DNA of 64,000 bases from positions 40,887,675 to 40,951,674 of the forward strand of contig NC_061812.1 of the NCBI RefSeq assembly GCF_021462225.1. Reading direction: 5' to 3'. The notes below the pieces were generated by a model. It was given only the letters and a program-made list of their open reading frames with translations, was not told the origin of the DNA and did no database searches. Source of the DNA: Girardinichthys multiradiatus (Eukaryota; Chordata; Actinopteri; Cyprinodontiformes; Goodeidae). The position numbers were made by a program, and so were the translations under genes. Numbering within the stretch: the stretch's first letter is position 1; each line of letters starts with the position of its first letter. This document shows, piece by piece, positions 45,470 through 57,518 of this stretch.

Positions 45470-45848
45470 AGTTTTATAACTCTTTAAAGACTGATAGACA
45501 TCAATGACTTTCATTAAATCAAGATATAATGTGTTCCTTTATTACATATTTCAGTCTACTTCATGTTGGTAGACAGGTTCTACTGAAGTGATTGATCTAT
45601 TGATTCTACAAGTCCAGCAGTAGTCAGGCTTAGACATTGACATGGAAAATGGCGTTGTTGTTGATGTTAATCTCACATCTAATTCATGATATATGAAATA
45701 ATTTTCAACTTCTTTTAGTTTTTATTCAGGTTATCTATGTCTGATATTAACATTTGTTTGTTGATCTTAAAACATTTAAGTGTAACAACAAAAGCAAAAA
45801 CAGAAGAAATCTGTAAGGGGGAAAATACTTATTTCCTCTCACTGTAAG
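45470..45848. mobile_element. end fragment of another Tc1-type element
   Basis: AACATTTGTTTGTTGATCTTAAAACATTTAAGTG, then GGGGGAAAATACTTATTTCCTCTCACTGTA (about 45817-45846), is a common fish Tc1 right end stopping at TA. No transposase remains and the left partner is absent or unrecognisable. Confidence 0.5.
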
Positions 45849-47329
45849 TGGTTGGCTAAAATGGGAGAGTAGGATTGGGTTTACGTTTTTGCTTAATTCC
45901 TGAGTACCTGTGGATCAAAATTTCATTGAAACCCATGTACACCCTGTTGTAAATGAAAAGTAGGGACCTTCTTATCTTCTTAAATTTCAAATTACCTTGA
46001 CTGTACTCATGTTGTTGTGCAGAGAACACTTGATCACCTTATGTAATCTCTTGACAACAGCTTGGTCAGAGGTCTGCACTATGTTTCAATGGTGCTTCCC
46101 TCTCACAGTGCAGAGGTTAAAGCCCTGTTAACCTCATGTGTCCAGGAGCATTCCAGGGACTGTCAGTTGTTTTTTTTCTGCAGCGTCTTATCAAGGGCCC
46201 GTGCCTTGATGCTGAGAGAGTCGAGACAAGCCTGTCAAGATGTTTCAACAACCATTTAGCCTAAGCCTTTATACATGTAGTGTTTGAGCTGACTGCTGTT
46301 ACTGGAATACCACCAGGACTAAGGACAGCTATGTTTTGAAGGATCACCTGGGATTTGTGTGTCTGTAAATAGCTGTTTTTGTATGTTTCAGTTACAGTGT
46401 TTGTGTCCATTTGGCGGATTGAAAACAGGGGCTTATTCACCTGTTCACGCAGAGAGTTGAACAGAAGGGAAAAAAACTCTTTTTACAGGCCCAAATTCAC
46501 AGCTGAATGGCACATACGCAAACAGGCATACTCAGTGACCACCAGCACATTTTTTCCCTTCACCTCACCTGTTTATTCAGAGGATGTCTACAGACTGATC
46601 AACTGAAATGCAACTCCTACATTTCCACCCTACCTGTTTTGAACAGCATTGACTTTAGCACTTTAAACTATAGCTCTGTGTTGGTTTGGAAATGCATGCA
46701 GGCCTCCCCTCTTTGTGCTCTCAATGCTGCCTTGGGTTTGGATGTGTGTGACTTGCTCAAAAACGTTGTTTCCCCTCCAAAATAGTTCTCTCTGGTCCAA
46801 CAAAGTACAATAAGAAATCTGGTTTTAAGTGCATGTTTGTGGTTTGCATTGCTTACTATATATGGGCCTAGCCTATAAGCTCAACATCTAATTATGTGTT
46901 GAGCTCTGATGGGAAAGGAGTGCGCAGACACACATGTGCACACGTCCAGCAGGAATCTGTAATTGTGTGAATGCACTCTGTGGATCCCGGAGTGGATGTG
47001 AAGTTTGGGAAGCAGGGTGCAATTGAAGGAATGTCCTGGTGCCAGTGAGACTCGGGAGCAGGACAGCAGACGAACTGTGGTCGATCTAAGTGAGGAGAGG
47101 TGGCTGAGTTTATAAAGTCGGGCTGCGCTGCTCTCTGCTCCATAGGCAGCTGTACAGTGGGTGTCATCTGTGTTTCGAAAAGCACCTACAGTTGAAACCT
47201 GTTACATACGTACACTAAATAAAAAGACACTAGCTTTTTTTTTTTATTATTCTGCCATTAACCAGACTAAACCTAAACTGGTTTAGGTCAGTCAGAATTA
47301 CCAAATCTCAGAATAAATTCAGAACTTTA
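45849..47329. other. non-coding DNA
   Basis: No supported exon. A GC-mixed portion (46900-47160) has overlapping frames on one strand without a family match. Confidence 0.4.
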
Positions 47330-47990
47330 AATCCATTTTCTTAGTAATTGGGTAGAACTGCCATTTAAACCTTATGATTTGGGTCAGTTTGTGTATCCTT
47401 CCACAAGCTTCTCACAACAGTTTGCTGGAAATTTGGCCCATTCCCCCAGACAGAACTGCTCCAAGTGTATCAGGACTGTCTACTGTCTTGCTCACACTCA
47501 CCTTTTTAGCTCTACCCACTAATTGTCTGTGGGACTAAATCAGGGCTTTGTGATGACTGCTCCAAAACATTGGTGTTGTTGTTTTTAGCCCACTTTATAA
47601 CTAATCTGGAGGTATGCTAGGCTTCATTGTCCATTTGGAAGACCCATTTGTGACCAACCTTAAGCTACCTGGCTGATGTCTTGAGCTGTTGCTTCAATAT
47701 TTACACACTGTTCTTTCTTCTTGATGCCATTGACTCCTGTAAGCAGCATGTTTGAGGTGTTGATTTAAAATATGTGTATTGGTGAGCCTCCAATTAACTC
47801 AGATGTTGTAAATCAACCTAAAAGAAGCTTACATAGCTGTGCTGTGACATCATCATTTGGGATTTTCCAAATTGTTTAAAGGGTAAGTAATCTAAGTGTA
47901 TTTAAACTTCCAATTTTGAAGATAGTAATAATAAGGAACTCTCAAAAATTGTTCTGCCTCATTATTCTGGTATTAAGTAGAAATAATCTT
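47330..47990 (-). mobile_element. degraded Tc1/mariner-type relic
   Basis: GGCTTCATTGTCCATTTGGAAGACCCATTTGTGACCAA near 47620 and GGCTGATGTCTTGAGCTGTTGCTTCAATAT near 47671 are landmarks of a widespread fish family, in antisense. No long frame remains. Confidence 0.6.
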
Positions 47991-49299
47991 GGTGATCCAC
48001 ACTGACCTAAAACTGGGAACAGTTTGTTTTGATTTGATGTCAGACAGTGAGAAAAACCGATTGTGTGTCTTTTATACAGTCTATGTTAATATCTGGTTTC
48101 AGTTGCACATATAGATGAAAATGGAAGGTAAAAAAAGGTGAACATGGTAGCGGGTAGTCACTTTTTAAAAGTTTCCATCTCCTGCAGGCGGCGCGGAAGC
48201 CTATTAAAAATGTAAGGCTGTTCAGTGGGCTCATCGGCGTCCGTCTGTCGCTGGCCGGCCCGTTTTGGGGGTCCGGGTGGAGGGGTTTTGCGGCTGCGGT
48301 GCTGCCTGAGGCCTGGCTAGGCTGATTTACAGGCGGCGTGGGGACATGTGCTAGGGATACTCCCAACGCAGCCTGGTGGGGGCCAAAGCAGGCACTCTGC
48401 TGCTGCAGGAACATCTGGAGTCTAGACTGAGTGGCTCTGCTGAGCGCCTCGCTCCCTTCCTTCTCCCACATCCATCCATCTATCTATCCCTCACTGCCTC
48501 AGCTACTCGCCCCCACCAACCCTCCAAACTCAACTTTCAGCTAGTGTTTACGTAGCTGTTGGGGGGGTCCAGAGAAAAAAATTATAAAAGAAATCACCTC
48601 TCACGTTTTTATATCAGTTGCCTTTCTAACCTCTCTGTCTCGTTTTCTCATTTCTCAGTCTTGTCCAAACTCCAGCACATCTGATGAAGGACAAAACAGC
48701 CAGAAAAAAAGAGAGCAGATCATGAAGCACATGTGGAAGATATCATGGAGAGGATTGTTATTCCCTTCGCTCTAAAGGCAGGAGCCAAGTGTTCACAGAG
48801 GGACCCTCCAGAGGTCTTTTAATGAATTGAAGATCAGGGTCTCAAGCCAAAGAGCGGTCATATAAACACATTGGCTCTGACATACATATTAAACAGCTGT
48901 GATAAACATGATACCTTCCCCCTCTCTAACACACACTGTCTTGTTTTCAATGGTGGCTCCTGTTGGTTTCTGGCAGGACAAATGTTCCTTATTCTGTTGA
49001 TGACCTGGTACAACATCCACTCAGCTCTCTGTCCTCCCTTCCTTTACCTTCCTGTTTTAAATATAAACACACATTTCTCTTAACCCTCTTACTCACCATT
49101 CATCAGTCCTTATTTGGCCTCACACTGACACACAAATACAGCTCCTTCCTCAAATATACAAAGAGCAGAGCATGTTTGTAAGATTCAGAATTTAAGCCTT
49201 ATTTTCATGCGTAGGATGTACAAATGTATTGTGTCAAGATGGAACTTTATATATATTTATATTGTTATTGTACCATGTCAGTCTTTTAATATTTACAAT
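47991..49299. other. non-coding DNA with a GC-rich block (48180-48470)
   Basis: The block has high CpG (GGCGGCGCGG, CGGCGTCCGTCTGTCGCTGGCC) in an otherwise AT-rich region, ending in a CATC-type repeat near 48470. The 143-codon antisense frame over it has no recognisable domain and runs out into AT-rich sequence. A regulatory element or a promoter/first exon are both possible. Confidence 0.35.
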
Positions 49300-49920
49300 A
49301 CCTAGCAAAACAATTTACTCCCAGTGGAGTTTTTTTTTCACATTTTGACGCACAACCCCAATGTATTTGATGTATAGACCATAGTACTTAATCATGAAGT
49401 GGCAGGATGAGAGTCTGTGCTTTGAATTTTATCTTTATATAAAATTCTACAACATGTGAACTTCATTTTTCATCACTTGCAGTTGGGCCTTATACTATCT
49501 TTTTTCAGATGGTGGATTGACTATTTCTCTGTGAAATGTTTAAAGCTTGTCATATTGTTTTATAACCTAGCCGTGCTTAAAACTTCTCCACTTCTCCAGG
49601 ACCTGTTTGCTGTGTTCTTTGGTCTTTATTATGTTGCTTGTTCACTAATGTTCTCTAACAAACCTCTGAGGTTGGCATAATTTACAAGTTAGAAGACACA
49701 TGAAAGCAGTTGGTTGCACTGGATTTTATTCAGGTATATCTGAGTGAAGGGGTTGAATACAAATGCACACCACACTTTTCAGATTGTTTTTGTGAAAAAA
49801 GACATTCAAAACTATGCATCGTGTTTTTTCCATGCCACAATTATGTGCTACTTTGTGTGGGTCTCTAAAATAAAATCTTAATAGAATACACTAATGTGTG
49901 AATACTTTTGTAAGGCACAG
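49300..49920 (-). mobile_element. degraded Tc1 relic
   Basis: The left side has CCTAGCAAAACAATTTACTCCC and CACATTTTGACGCACAACC. The right side has GGTTGAATACAAATGCACACCACAC near 49751 and GTGTGAATACTTTTGTAAGGCACAG near 49895-49920. Coding landmarks are few; the transposase is mostly gone. Confidence 0.55.
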
Positions 49921-50865
49921 TTTGGATAGTTTTAAGGAAAAATTGGGAGCTTTCTAAGATTGTTCTTGACAGTGCCTGTTTTAAATTTCAGGCCTGTGTC
50001 TCCAGTAAACAGCATAAATCAGGGTTTCCCATTGGCACAGGAGGAAAACTGCAACAGTGTTTTTCCTTTCAAACTGTGGAAACGTTGTGACAGAAACAAC
50101 GTCTTTCAGAGAGGCAGGCATCAGAGTAGCTCACAGCAAGGAAACTTTATGTTGCTTAAGTGAGTGTCATTTTGTACTTTACTAACTGCTTTATTGCATT
50201 CACACCATGTCCTACCCTCCATGATATAAGCTTTGTTAAATGCAGCACTGGTAAACAGGTCACAGGAAGCTATGTGATATTCTCATCAAAGCTGCTCCAC
50301 TGACTGTGGCCTGCTTGCCACCTCCTCTACCCTGAAATGGAACAAATTGTACAGCCACTTTGGTAAAGCAAGGCAATATTCATTTTAGGGAGAAGTCAAG
50401 AAAAGGAACAACTACTGATTGCATCTGGACAGCACTGGCTGGTGTTTGTCTTCTCTGGAAGTCATTAGAAGGAATGGTTCCCCTGCTCTCCTCTCATTCT
50501 CATGTTTCATTCTGGTTGAACCTTTGCACATCCCTCTCACCACCTGTATCAGCTCCGGTTCCCACCCTAGTTTTTTTTTTGTCAAAAGACAGATGCAGAG
50601 GGCATGAGATGGGAGAAAGACACCAGATACAACAGAGGGAGGGAGCTTTGCATGACAGACAAAGAGAACAAGTAGTCCCAAATGCTCGGTGTGACCTTAG
50701 CTCTTCAGATTACAGGTGCAAACTGTCTGCATGGCTCTCACCTGCGTCAAGGCCACAGGGCTGCAATATTTAAAGAAAGGAGGAAAAAAAGATTGGTGCT
50801 CTGTGACAGACACTCTCCATAAAAGGTCTCACCAAGTGCTTACTGGAGTGAAGAGTTGACACATA
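49921..50865. other. non-coding DNA
   Basis: No exon supported. The frame at 50360-50773 shows no family match and overlaps an antisense one. Confidence 0.4.
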
Positions 50866-51257
50866 CACTATATTGCCAAAAGTATTTGTCTGTTTACTTT
50901 TACATGTAGGCTACATGAATGTAAAATTGCAAACACAACTTCTTATGGTTTCAACAAATTGGAATCTATAAGATCCAATTTGTTGATGGACCCCCCCATT
51001 GCCAGCAATAGCAACTTTAACTATTCTGTGAACATCTTCCCCGAGGTTTAGGAGTGTGTCCATAGATGAGGAAACCCGAATTGAAGCCTCCTCTCTAATT
51101 CATCCCAAAGGTGTTTAAGAAGGTTAAGGTCAGGACCCTGTGCAGGCCAGTCAAGTTTCTCCACACCAAACACTATACACCTGCAGCCATGGTTGTGATC
51201 AGAACACCAGAATTCATTGATTTGATGGTGTGACTCAATACATTTGGCAATATAGCG
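50866..51257 (-). mobile_element. internally deleted Tc1 element, 392 bp
   Basis: TA at 50864-50865 and 51258-51259. The ends CACTATATTGCCAAAAGTATT and (reversed) CGCTATATTGCCAAATGTATT match at all but two or three bases. Inside, the antisense frame keeps KLDWPAQGPDLN and LKHLWDEL, the transposase segment around the catalytic E, now L-K-H instead of I-E-H. Everything upstream is deleted. Confidence 0.8.
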
Positions 51258-51519
51258 TATGCAAAGACAAAATGTGGTCTCTTTGGACAACGATAGTACT
51301 TGTCGATAACTGAAACACAGAATTCAGTAAAGTGTGTGGAAGGTTATTTTGTCTTTCCAAACATTTAATCAAATCACTACTTAGGGGCACTTTTCTTTTA
51401 CATTGACAGACATCATTAGAACCTAATGTCATGCAGCTCGGTGTAATCCAAACTGAGACTCAGCTGGATGTATTTTCTTACTCTGAGGTTAAATTAAATT
51501 GTCACAGTGAAACTCATAC

Positions 51520-52500
51520 AGCTCCTGTCAAAAGCGTTTCTACCAAGTGAATCATTTTACATTTTTGTTATGCTACTAGACATAGACACAGCAGCACAGT
51601 GGAAGTAAAATGACACATGGTTTTAAAAATCTTTTGAAAATAAAAATCTGAAGTGTCACCCTGAGTAAATACTTTTGTATAACCACATTTTACCGCAATT
51701 AAAGCTGCAAGTATTTTGTGGTATGTTTTTGCCAGTTTTACACACAAAACAGCTGGACCATAAAGATGAACTCACTCGAAGCCAAAGGAGCTGCAAACTT
51801 TCCCACTTTGGGTGCAGGTTTGAAATGTAGTCGGTTTTGCGGCCGAATCGTGTGGACTGGAACCCCTTTCTGAATTCTCTTCTTTCACGGATTCCCTCAA
51901 ACCCGGCTTTGTGTGGAATCAGCCTAAAATGGCTGATTCAATGTCTGGCTCAATCAGATCGGATGAAGAGTTCTTGTGAACATTAATTCAACCTCATCTA
52001 AACCATTCAATTACAGCTCAGGCTTAGAGGTGCTGTCCAGCTGGAAGGTAGCCTATTACAGGGTTTTGCTCTTTATTTAGCTCTGACCAGCCTTCCTGTC
52101 CCTGCTGACAAAAAGCATCCCCACAGCATAATGTTGCCATCGCCTTTTTTTTTTTTACAGTGGGAGTAGTGTGTTCAGGGTGATGTGCACCTTCTGTGTT
52201 ACCTTCTCCACAACACAATGTTTAACAGATCGGCCAAACAGTTTAATTTTGGTCTCATCTGACCGTGCACAGTCTTCTCCATGTTTGCTGCGTGCCCTCC
52301 ATAGATTGTGGCAAGCTCCAAACACGACTTCTTATGGTTTCAACAAAGCAGTTGAATTTACAATGAAATGAAATTATACTTTATTGAACTCAATTGATTT
52401 ATTAGGCTACTTCTAAAGCCTACCAGCTGCAATGGACTTTATTTAGATACTTCAGAGTAAAATAAGCTGAAAACAAATGCACAATACACATGAATATATT
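51520..52500 (-). mobile_element. degraded Tc1 relic
   Basis: GAGTAAATACTTTTGTATAACCACATTTTACCGCAATTAAAGCTGCAAG near 51665, CATCCCCACAGCATAATGTTGCCATCG near 52116 and CGGCCAAACAGTTTAATTTTGGTCTCATCTGACC near 52232 follow antisense transposase order. It directly abuts the next Tc1 (52504). Confidence 0.65.
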
Positions 52501-52503
52501 ATA

Positions 52504-54132
52504 CAGTGCCTTGCGAAAGTATTCGGCCCCCTTGAACGTTTCAACCTCTTGCCACATTTATGGCTTCAAACATAAAGATATAAAATTCAAATTTTTTGTG
52601 AAGAATCAACAACAAGTGGGACATAATCGTGAAGTGGAATGAAATTTATTGAATGTGTCAAACTTTTTTAACCAATAAAAGACTGAAAAGTGGGGCATGC
52701 AATATTATTCGGCCCCCTTGCGTTAATACTTTGTAGCGCCACCCGTTGCTGCCATTACAGCTGCAAGTCGATTGGGGTATGTCTCTATCAGTTTTCCACA
52801 TCGAGAGACTGAAATTCTTGCCCATTCTTCCTTGCAAAACAGCTTGAGCTCAGTGAGATTGGATGAGAGCGTTCGTGAACAGCAGTCTTCAGCTCTTTCC
52901 ACAGATTCTCGATTGAATTCAGGTCTGGACTTTGACTTGGCCCTTCCAACACCTGGATACGTTTATTTGTGAACCATTACATTGTAGATTTGGCTTTATG
53001 TTTTGGATCATTGTCTTGTTGGAAGATAAATCTCCGTCCCAGTCTCAGGTCTCTTGCAGACTCCAACAGGTTGTCTTCCAGAATGGTCCTGTATTTGGCC
53101 CCATCCATCTTCCCATCAATTTTGACCATCTTCCTTGTCCCTCCTGACGAAAAGCAGGCCCAAACCATGATGCTGCCACCACCATGTTTGACAGTGGGGA
53201 TGGTGTGTTCAGGGTGATGAGCTGTGTTGCTTTTATGCCAAACATATCGTTTTGCATTGTGGCCAAACAGTTCGATTTTGGTTTCATCTGACCAGAGCAC
53301 CTTCTTCCACATGTTTGGTGTGTCTCCCAGGTGGCTTGTGGCAAACGTTAAACGAGACATTTTATGGATATCTTTGAGAAATGGCTTTCTTCTTGCCACT
53401 CTTTCATAAAGGTCAGATTTGTGCAGTGTATGACTAATTGTTGTCCTATGGACAGACTCTCCCACCTCAGCTGTAGATCTCTACAGTTCATCCAGAGTGA
53501 TCATGGGCCTCTTGGCTGCATCTCTGATCAGTCTTCTCCTTGTTTGAGATGAAAGTTTAGAGGGACGGCCGGGTCTTGGAAGATTTGCAGTGGTCTGATA
53601 CTCCTTCCATTTCAATATAATTGCTTGCACAGTGCTCCTTGGGATGTTTAAAGCTTGGGGAATCTTTTTGTATCCAAATCCGGCTTTAAACGTCTCCACA
53701 ACAGTATCTTGGACCTGCCTGGTGTGTTCCTTGGTCTTCATAATGCTCTCTGCGCTTTGAACAGAACCCTGAGACTATCACAGAGCAGGTGCATTTATAC
53801 GGAGACTTGATTACACACAGGTGGATTCTATTTATCATCATCAGTCATTTGGGACAACATTGGATCATTCAGAAATCCTCACTGAACTTCTGGAGTGAGT
53901 TTGCTGCACTGAAAGTAAAGGGGCCGAATAATATTGCACGCCCCACTTTTCAGTTTTTTATTTGTTAAAAAAGTTTGACAAATCCAATAAATTTCATTCC
54001 ACTTCACGATTGTGTCCCACTTGTTGTTGATTCTTCACAAAACATTTGAATTTTATATCTTTATGTTTGAAGCGTGAAATGTGGCAAGAGGTTGAAAAGT
54101 TCAAGGGTGCTGAGTACTTTCGCAAGGCACTG
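52504..54132 (-). mobile_element. Tc1 transposon, full length (1629 bp), lightly broken
   Basis: TA at 52502-52503 and 54133-54134. The terminal repeats are about 215 bp (52504-52719 and 53918-54132), beginning CAGTGCCTTGCGAAAGTA at both ends, with some divergence. The structure is complete and only the transposase has point lesions. Confidence 0.9.
52720..53741 (-). pseudogene. Tc1 transposase pseudogene (two nonsense codons, late frameshift)
   Basis: Begins MKTKEHTRQVQD at 53741. The HTH, a GRPSK AT-hook-like linker, the second HTH and the catalytic part are all recognisable: D in LWSDETKIELF, D in FQQDNDPKHK and E in SIENLWKEL, with 34 positions between the last two. TAG at 53481-53483 and TAA at 52977-52979 are in-frame stops within one continuous frame. 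A frameshift follows near the C-terminus. The rest of the reading frame is well preserved, so loss was recent relative to the other relics. Confidence 0.85.
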
Positions 54133-55659
54133 TATATGGAAGACACTGATTATATCACAGTTAGTTTTTAAACGAATGAGGCTGCAGCGATGAGGAATAT
54201 TTTTTGTGTCCTTTTGTTGCACGTTGCGGTATTACCCTGCTGGCTGTGTGCAGGGCATGTGTGTGCTGATGGTGTGTTGAGACTCGCAGATTGGCACATT
54301 ATGTGTGAATCATCAGGCTTACCATCGTCCACACAAGTGTTCCCAATGCCCCACTGGGAAAGGCTCAGCGGTCTTAGTGATGCACAAGGGCTGGTTTTAG
54401 TAGTGTTTGTATTCAGAGAATTGGGCAAACAAAGGCTTAAGTCAAGTATGAGGAAAAACCATCGGGCTGATAGTAAAGAAAGAGTCATTCATAGACGATT
54501 TGGTTTGACTTCTGTTAAAGACATTTATGGTAAGCAGGGAAGGTAAAGAAAAGCTATTAAATAGTATTAGTAAGCGAGAAGAATCACAGTGTGTAACATC
54601 ATTCTTTTCAAATAAACATTGTAGATGAATGTGGTAATACATTTTTTAACGGTCAACAGTCATGTTTTATAAATAACAGACAATGGTCTAGTGACAAAGA
54701 CAAAATTGAAATTGCAAAGATAAAAAATTTACTTAATCAAAACAATGGAGTTTTAGTTTTGATTCTTAAAGTAAGTTTGGCATAAGCATTATGGTTAAAC
54801 GTTTTAACTAGTTCAAAGAGATCTAACTGAGTTTGAGTTTAGAAATGCTGGCAACACTTTTTAAGCTTTTCCTTTATATATTGTTGGCTCTATGCCTTTT
54901 GTGTAGAAGAACCATATGAAGCTGACTAAATGGCCAGTATCCAGTTTCTGTAAAGTGTAACTGGTTTAGAAAATAAAATTATAAAGTGGGAGTGCTCTGA
55001 AATTACAACATGTTGCTGTAAAGCACAGATGAGCAGAAGGTAAATAGGGTCACTGATTGTGTCTGGTACCTACGTTTATAATTCAGCTGTTAAGGTGCTC
55101 ACTATTAGTGTTGGATGCTAAAAAAAAAGGGCGAGGATAGGTAGGAAAAAGGAGAAAGCAAAAAGATCTTATGTCAGGGCAAAAGAGGACAAGAGTCAGA
55201 AAAATGGTCGCAGTCCACGATTTTCCCAGAAAAATATGAGACATTGCTAGATAACTGTCACAGCTTAGGTTGTGCGTGTGATAAATCGACAGTTGTCACA
55301 TCTGAACAAGCACAGACCACTGGTTCTAGCTCAGGTACAGAGATTTTCTTTCACCACAAAAGATTTTGGTGAAGATTGTCAATAATGACACAGTGCAAAC
55401 CTAGTTTTACATTTCGAGTTGTAGGTCACGCCTCTTTAGTTCCACAACCCCAGCTGCAGGAACTTAAAGTGTCTGTGATCTTGGCAGATCAAGTACTATG
55501 ATGTAAAAGGGCATAGTAATCCAAAATAGAGGCTTTGTGGTTGCGGGATCTAAAAAGCGCTTTAGACAGTGGAGGAACACTGTTTATGTTAGGTAAAATA
55601 TCTCTTACTGGGCTTTGTAAGGCTGCAGACTATTTGAATAAAAAAACATTTCTATAAAA
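54133..55659. other. non-coding DNA
   Basis: No supported gene. Frames at 54168-54546 overlap on both strands without a domain. Confidence 0.4.
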
Positions 55660-56018
55660 TTTAAAACAGAATAAAGGGGTTGCACTGTTGCCTTGCAGCA
55701 AGAAGGTCCTGGGTTCAACTCTGGGGTCTTTCTGCATGTTCTCCCCGTGCATGCATGGGTTCTCTCCAGCTGCTCCCACAGTCCAAAAACATGACTGTTA
55801 GGTTAATTGGTCTCTCTCAATTGCCCTTAGGTATGAATGGATGTGTGCATGGTTGTTTGTCTTGTGTCTTTGTGGTACCCTGCGATGGACTACCAACATG
55901 TCCAGGGTGTACCCCGCCTGTCACCCATAGAGCGCTGGAGATAGGCACCAGCTCCACTGAGACTCAGTATGGGTATAGAGCAGGTATAGCAGATGGATGG
56001 ATGGATGGATGGATGGAT
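55660..56018 (+). repeat. interspersed repeat ending in (GGAT)n
   Basis: TTGCCTTGCAGCAAGAAGGTCCTGGGTTCAA, CATGTTCTCCCCGTGCATGCATGGGTTCTC, CCAGGGTGTACCCCGCCT and a GGATGGATGG tail (55992-56018) are hallmarks of a very abundant fish retroposon-type repeat. The 113-codon frame over it is not a gene. Confidence 0.75.
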
Positions 56019-57021
56019 TGACTATGCTACTAGAGATGTTGTGCTTTACTGTCTGTGGATATTGGCAAAGTAAAGGATTTGACTGTTCCTGTTTGCTAGT
56101 TTGGAACTTCAAGGATTAGTATGTTTAAAACTTAAAAATGTATTTGACACACCTGATCACATGTTGTGCAGAAAATGTGAAAAGTAAATCTGAAACAGTC
56201 TGACAGCTTGTCAGCTATAAAAAGACATCAGAACAATTCATTGATGATGGACTTGTTTTTATAGCACTCACCAAACCGGAGCCTTCAGGAGCAAATTGGG
56301 TGTGTATCTGTGAAGGTCTCAGCCAAAGAGCTTTACAGTGCATCAGTGCTGGCTGTAAACAGCTCCAGTGTGTTAACTTGGTTTCTAACAAACTACCCTA
56401 ACAGGGGTCTTTACAGCTGTGTTATGACATTGTGAATGGCCTGTTGTCTGCAGGTGCCACTTAACCTTTCACTCAACTTTCCTCACTCCCCGCTCTGTTT
56501 CACTCATGGTAAGCCTAATCCTATAGTCGATTCGCTCAGTTCAACACATGAAGTGAAACCATCTGGGCACTATCTATCACCCAGCTGCTGTTGCCATCTG
56601 TGATCTCAACAGCCCTTTGTCACCCTCACAGTAATGCCTGCAATAACACTTCTGCTGGTAATGACAACAACAATTCTCAGAGACATATTTAAAAGGATCA
56701 TGGGCTTCTCTCCTTAGGTGTGGCCTGTTGTTATTGGCTGTACATGCTCCATGAGAAAACTGGAACCCAGCTCAAAGAGTAAAGCTGTCACTTGGCCTTT
56801 ATAGTGATGATACATTTTCAAAAAAATAGGATAAGAGATAGTTGAGATTAAACAAGTAGTTTGGATGAGATGCAGTTCTGAGGCCTCGTCTCCTGGAGCT
56901 CTGTGCCTTTGGGAAATAATGAAAAATAAACACACAGTCTTGATGTTCGCTCAAGGAGAAATGATCCACAGGTTATTACTGCTCCCTGCTTTCTCCTGCT
57001 CTCCCATGACTTGAATGAGTT

Positions 57022-57022
57022 A

Positions 57023-57049
<27 letters not shown>
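57022..57049. repeat. (CA)n microsatellite
   Basis: About 14 uninterrupted AC/CA units, followed by CTCACAC. Confidence 0.95.
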
Positions 57050-57056
<7 letters not shown>

Positions 57057-57503
57057 TTAGCCTCCAGGGCTATGACAGGCAGATGCTGCTGTTATATCTC
57101 ATTTACACATATTGCTCTGCAGCTGTAACGGATAGATGATGTTTACAATACAAGTCTTTGCAAGCTGACTTTTCCCACCTGAAGGAAAGTTTCAGTTTAC
57201 TTGTTTTCTTTTTTTTTAACAATCACTAACAGAAACCTCCTAATCCTTTAAAATTAGACAAATATATATTCCTAAATTATCTGTCGATAGACAGATAATA
57301 GGCATAAGGTTTGGAATTCATATTTTATTTGCATAAAAAGTGCATTGGTAATGATAGAAAGAAAATGTTTTGCACAAATCTCACCATTCTGTTTGTTTCA
57401 AAAACATATGGCAGAAAATAGGACGTATTTTTCTCAATGCTGCCACAAAACACAGGCCTGGCCGTCTGTTTGCACCCTTACCAAAGACACAGGATGATCT
57501 GGT

Positions 57504-57518
57504 GGCGCCATCTTGTGG
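57504..57518 (-). promoter_or_regulatory. CTCF-like site CCACAAGATGGCGCC
   Basis: The - strand word fits the CTCF core (CCASYAGRKGGCRS) at all positions but one. It is the best match noticed in the window. Occupancy cannot be told from sequence. Confidence 0.4.

Noticed and set aside
48040..48471. 143-codon - strand frame as a gene
   Set aside because: It runs from a GC island into AT-rich DNA without a change of frame or splice signal, and no domain is seen. Kept only as a CpG-rich block of note.
55690..55730. GGTTCAACTC as a tRNA B box
   Set aside because: No A box, acceptor stem or cloverleaf around it. It is part of the repeat.
55680..56021. 113-codon + strand frame as a small gene
   Set aside because: It lies wholly in a high-copy fish repeat ending in (GGAT)n.
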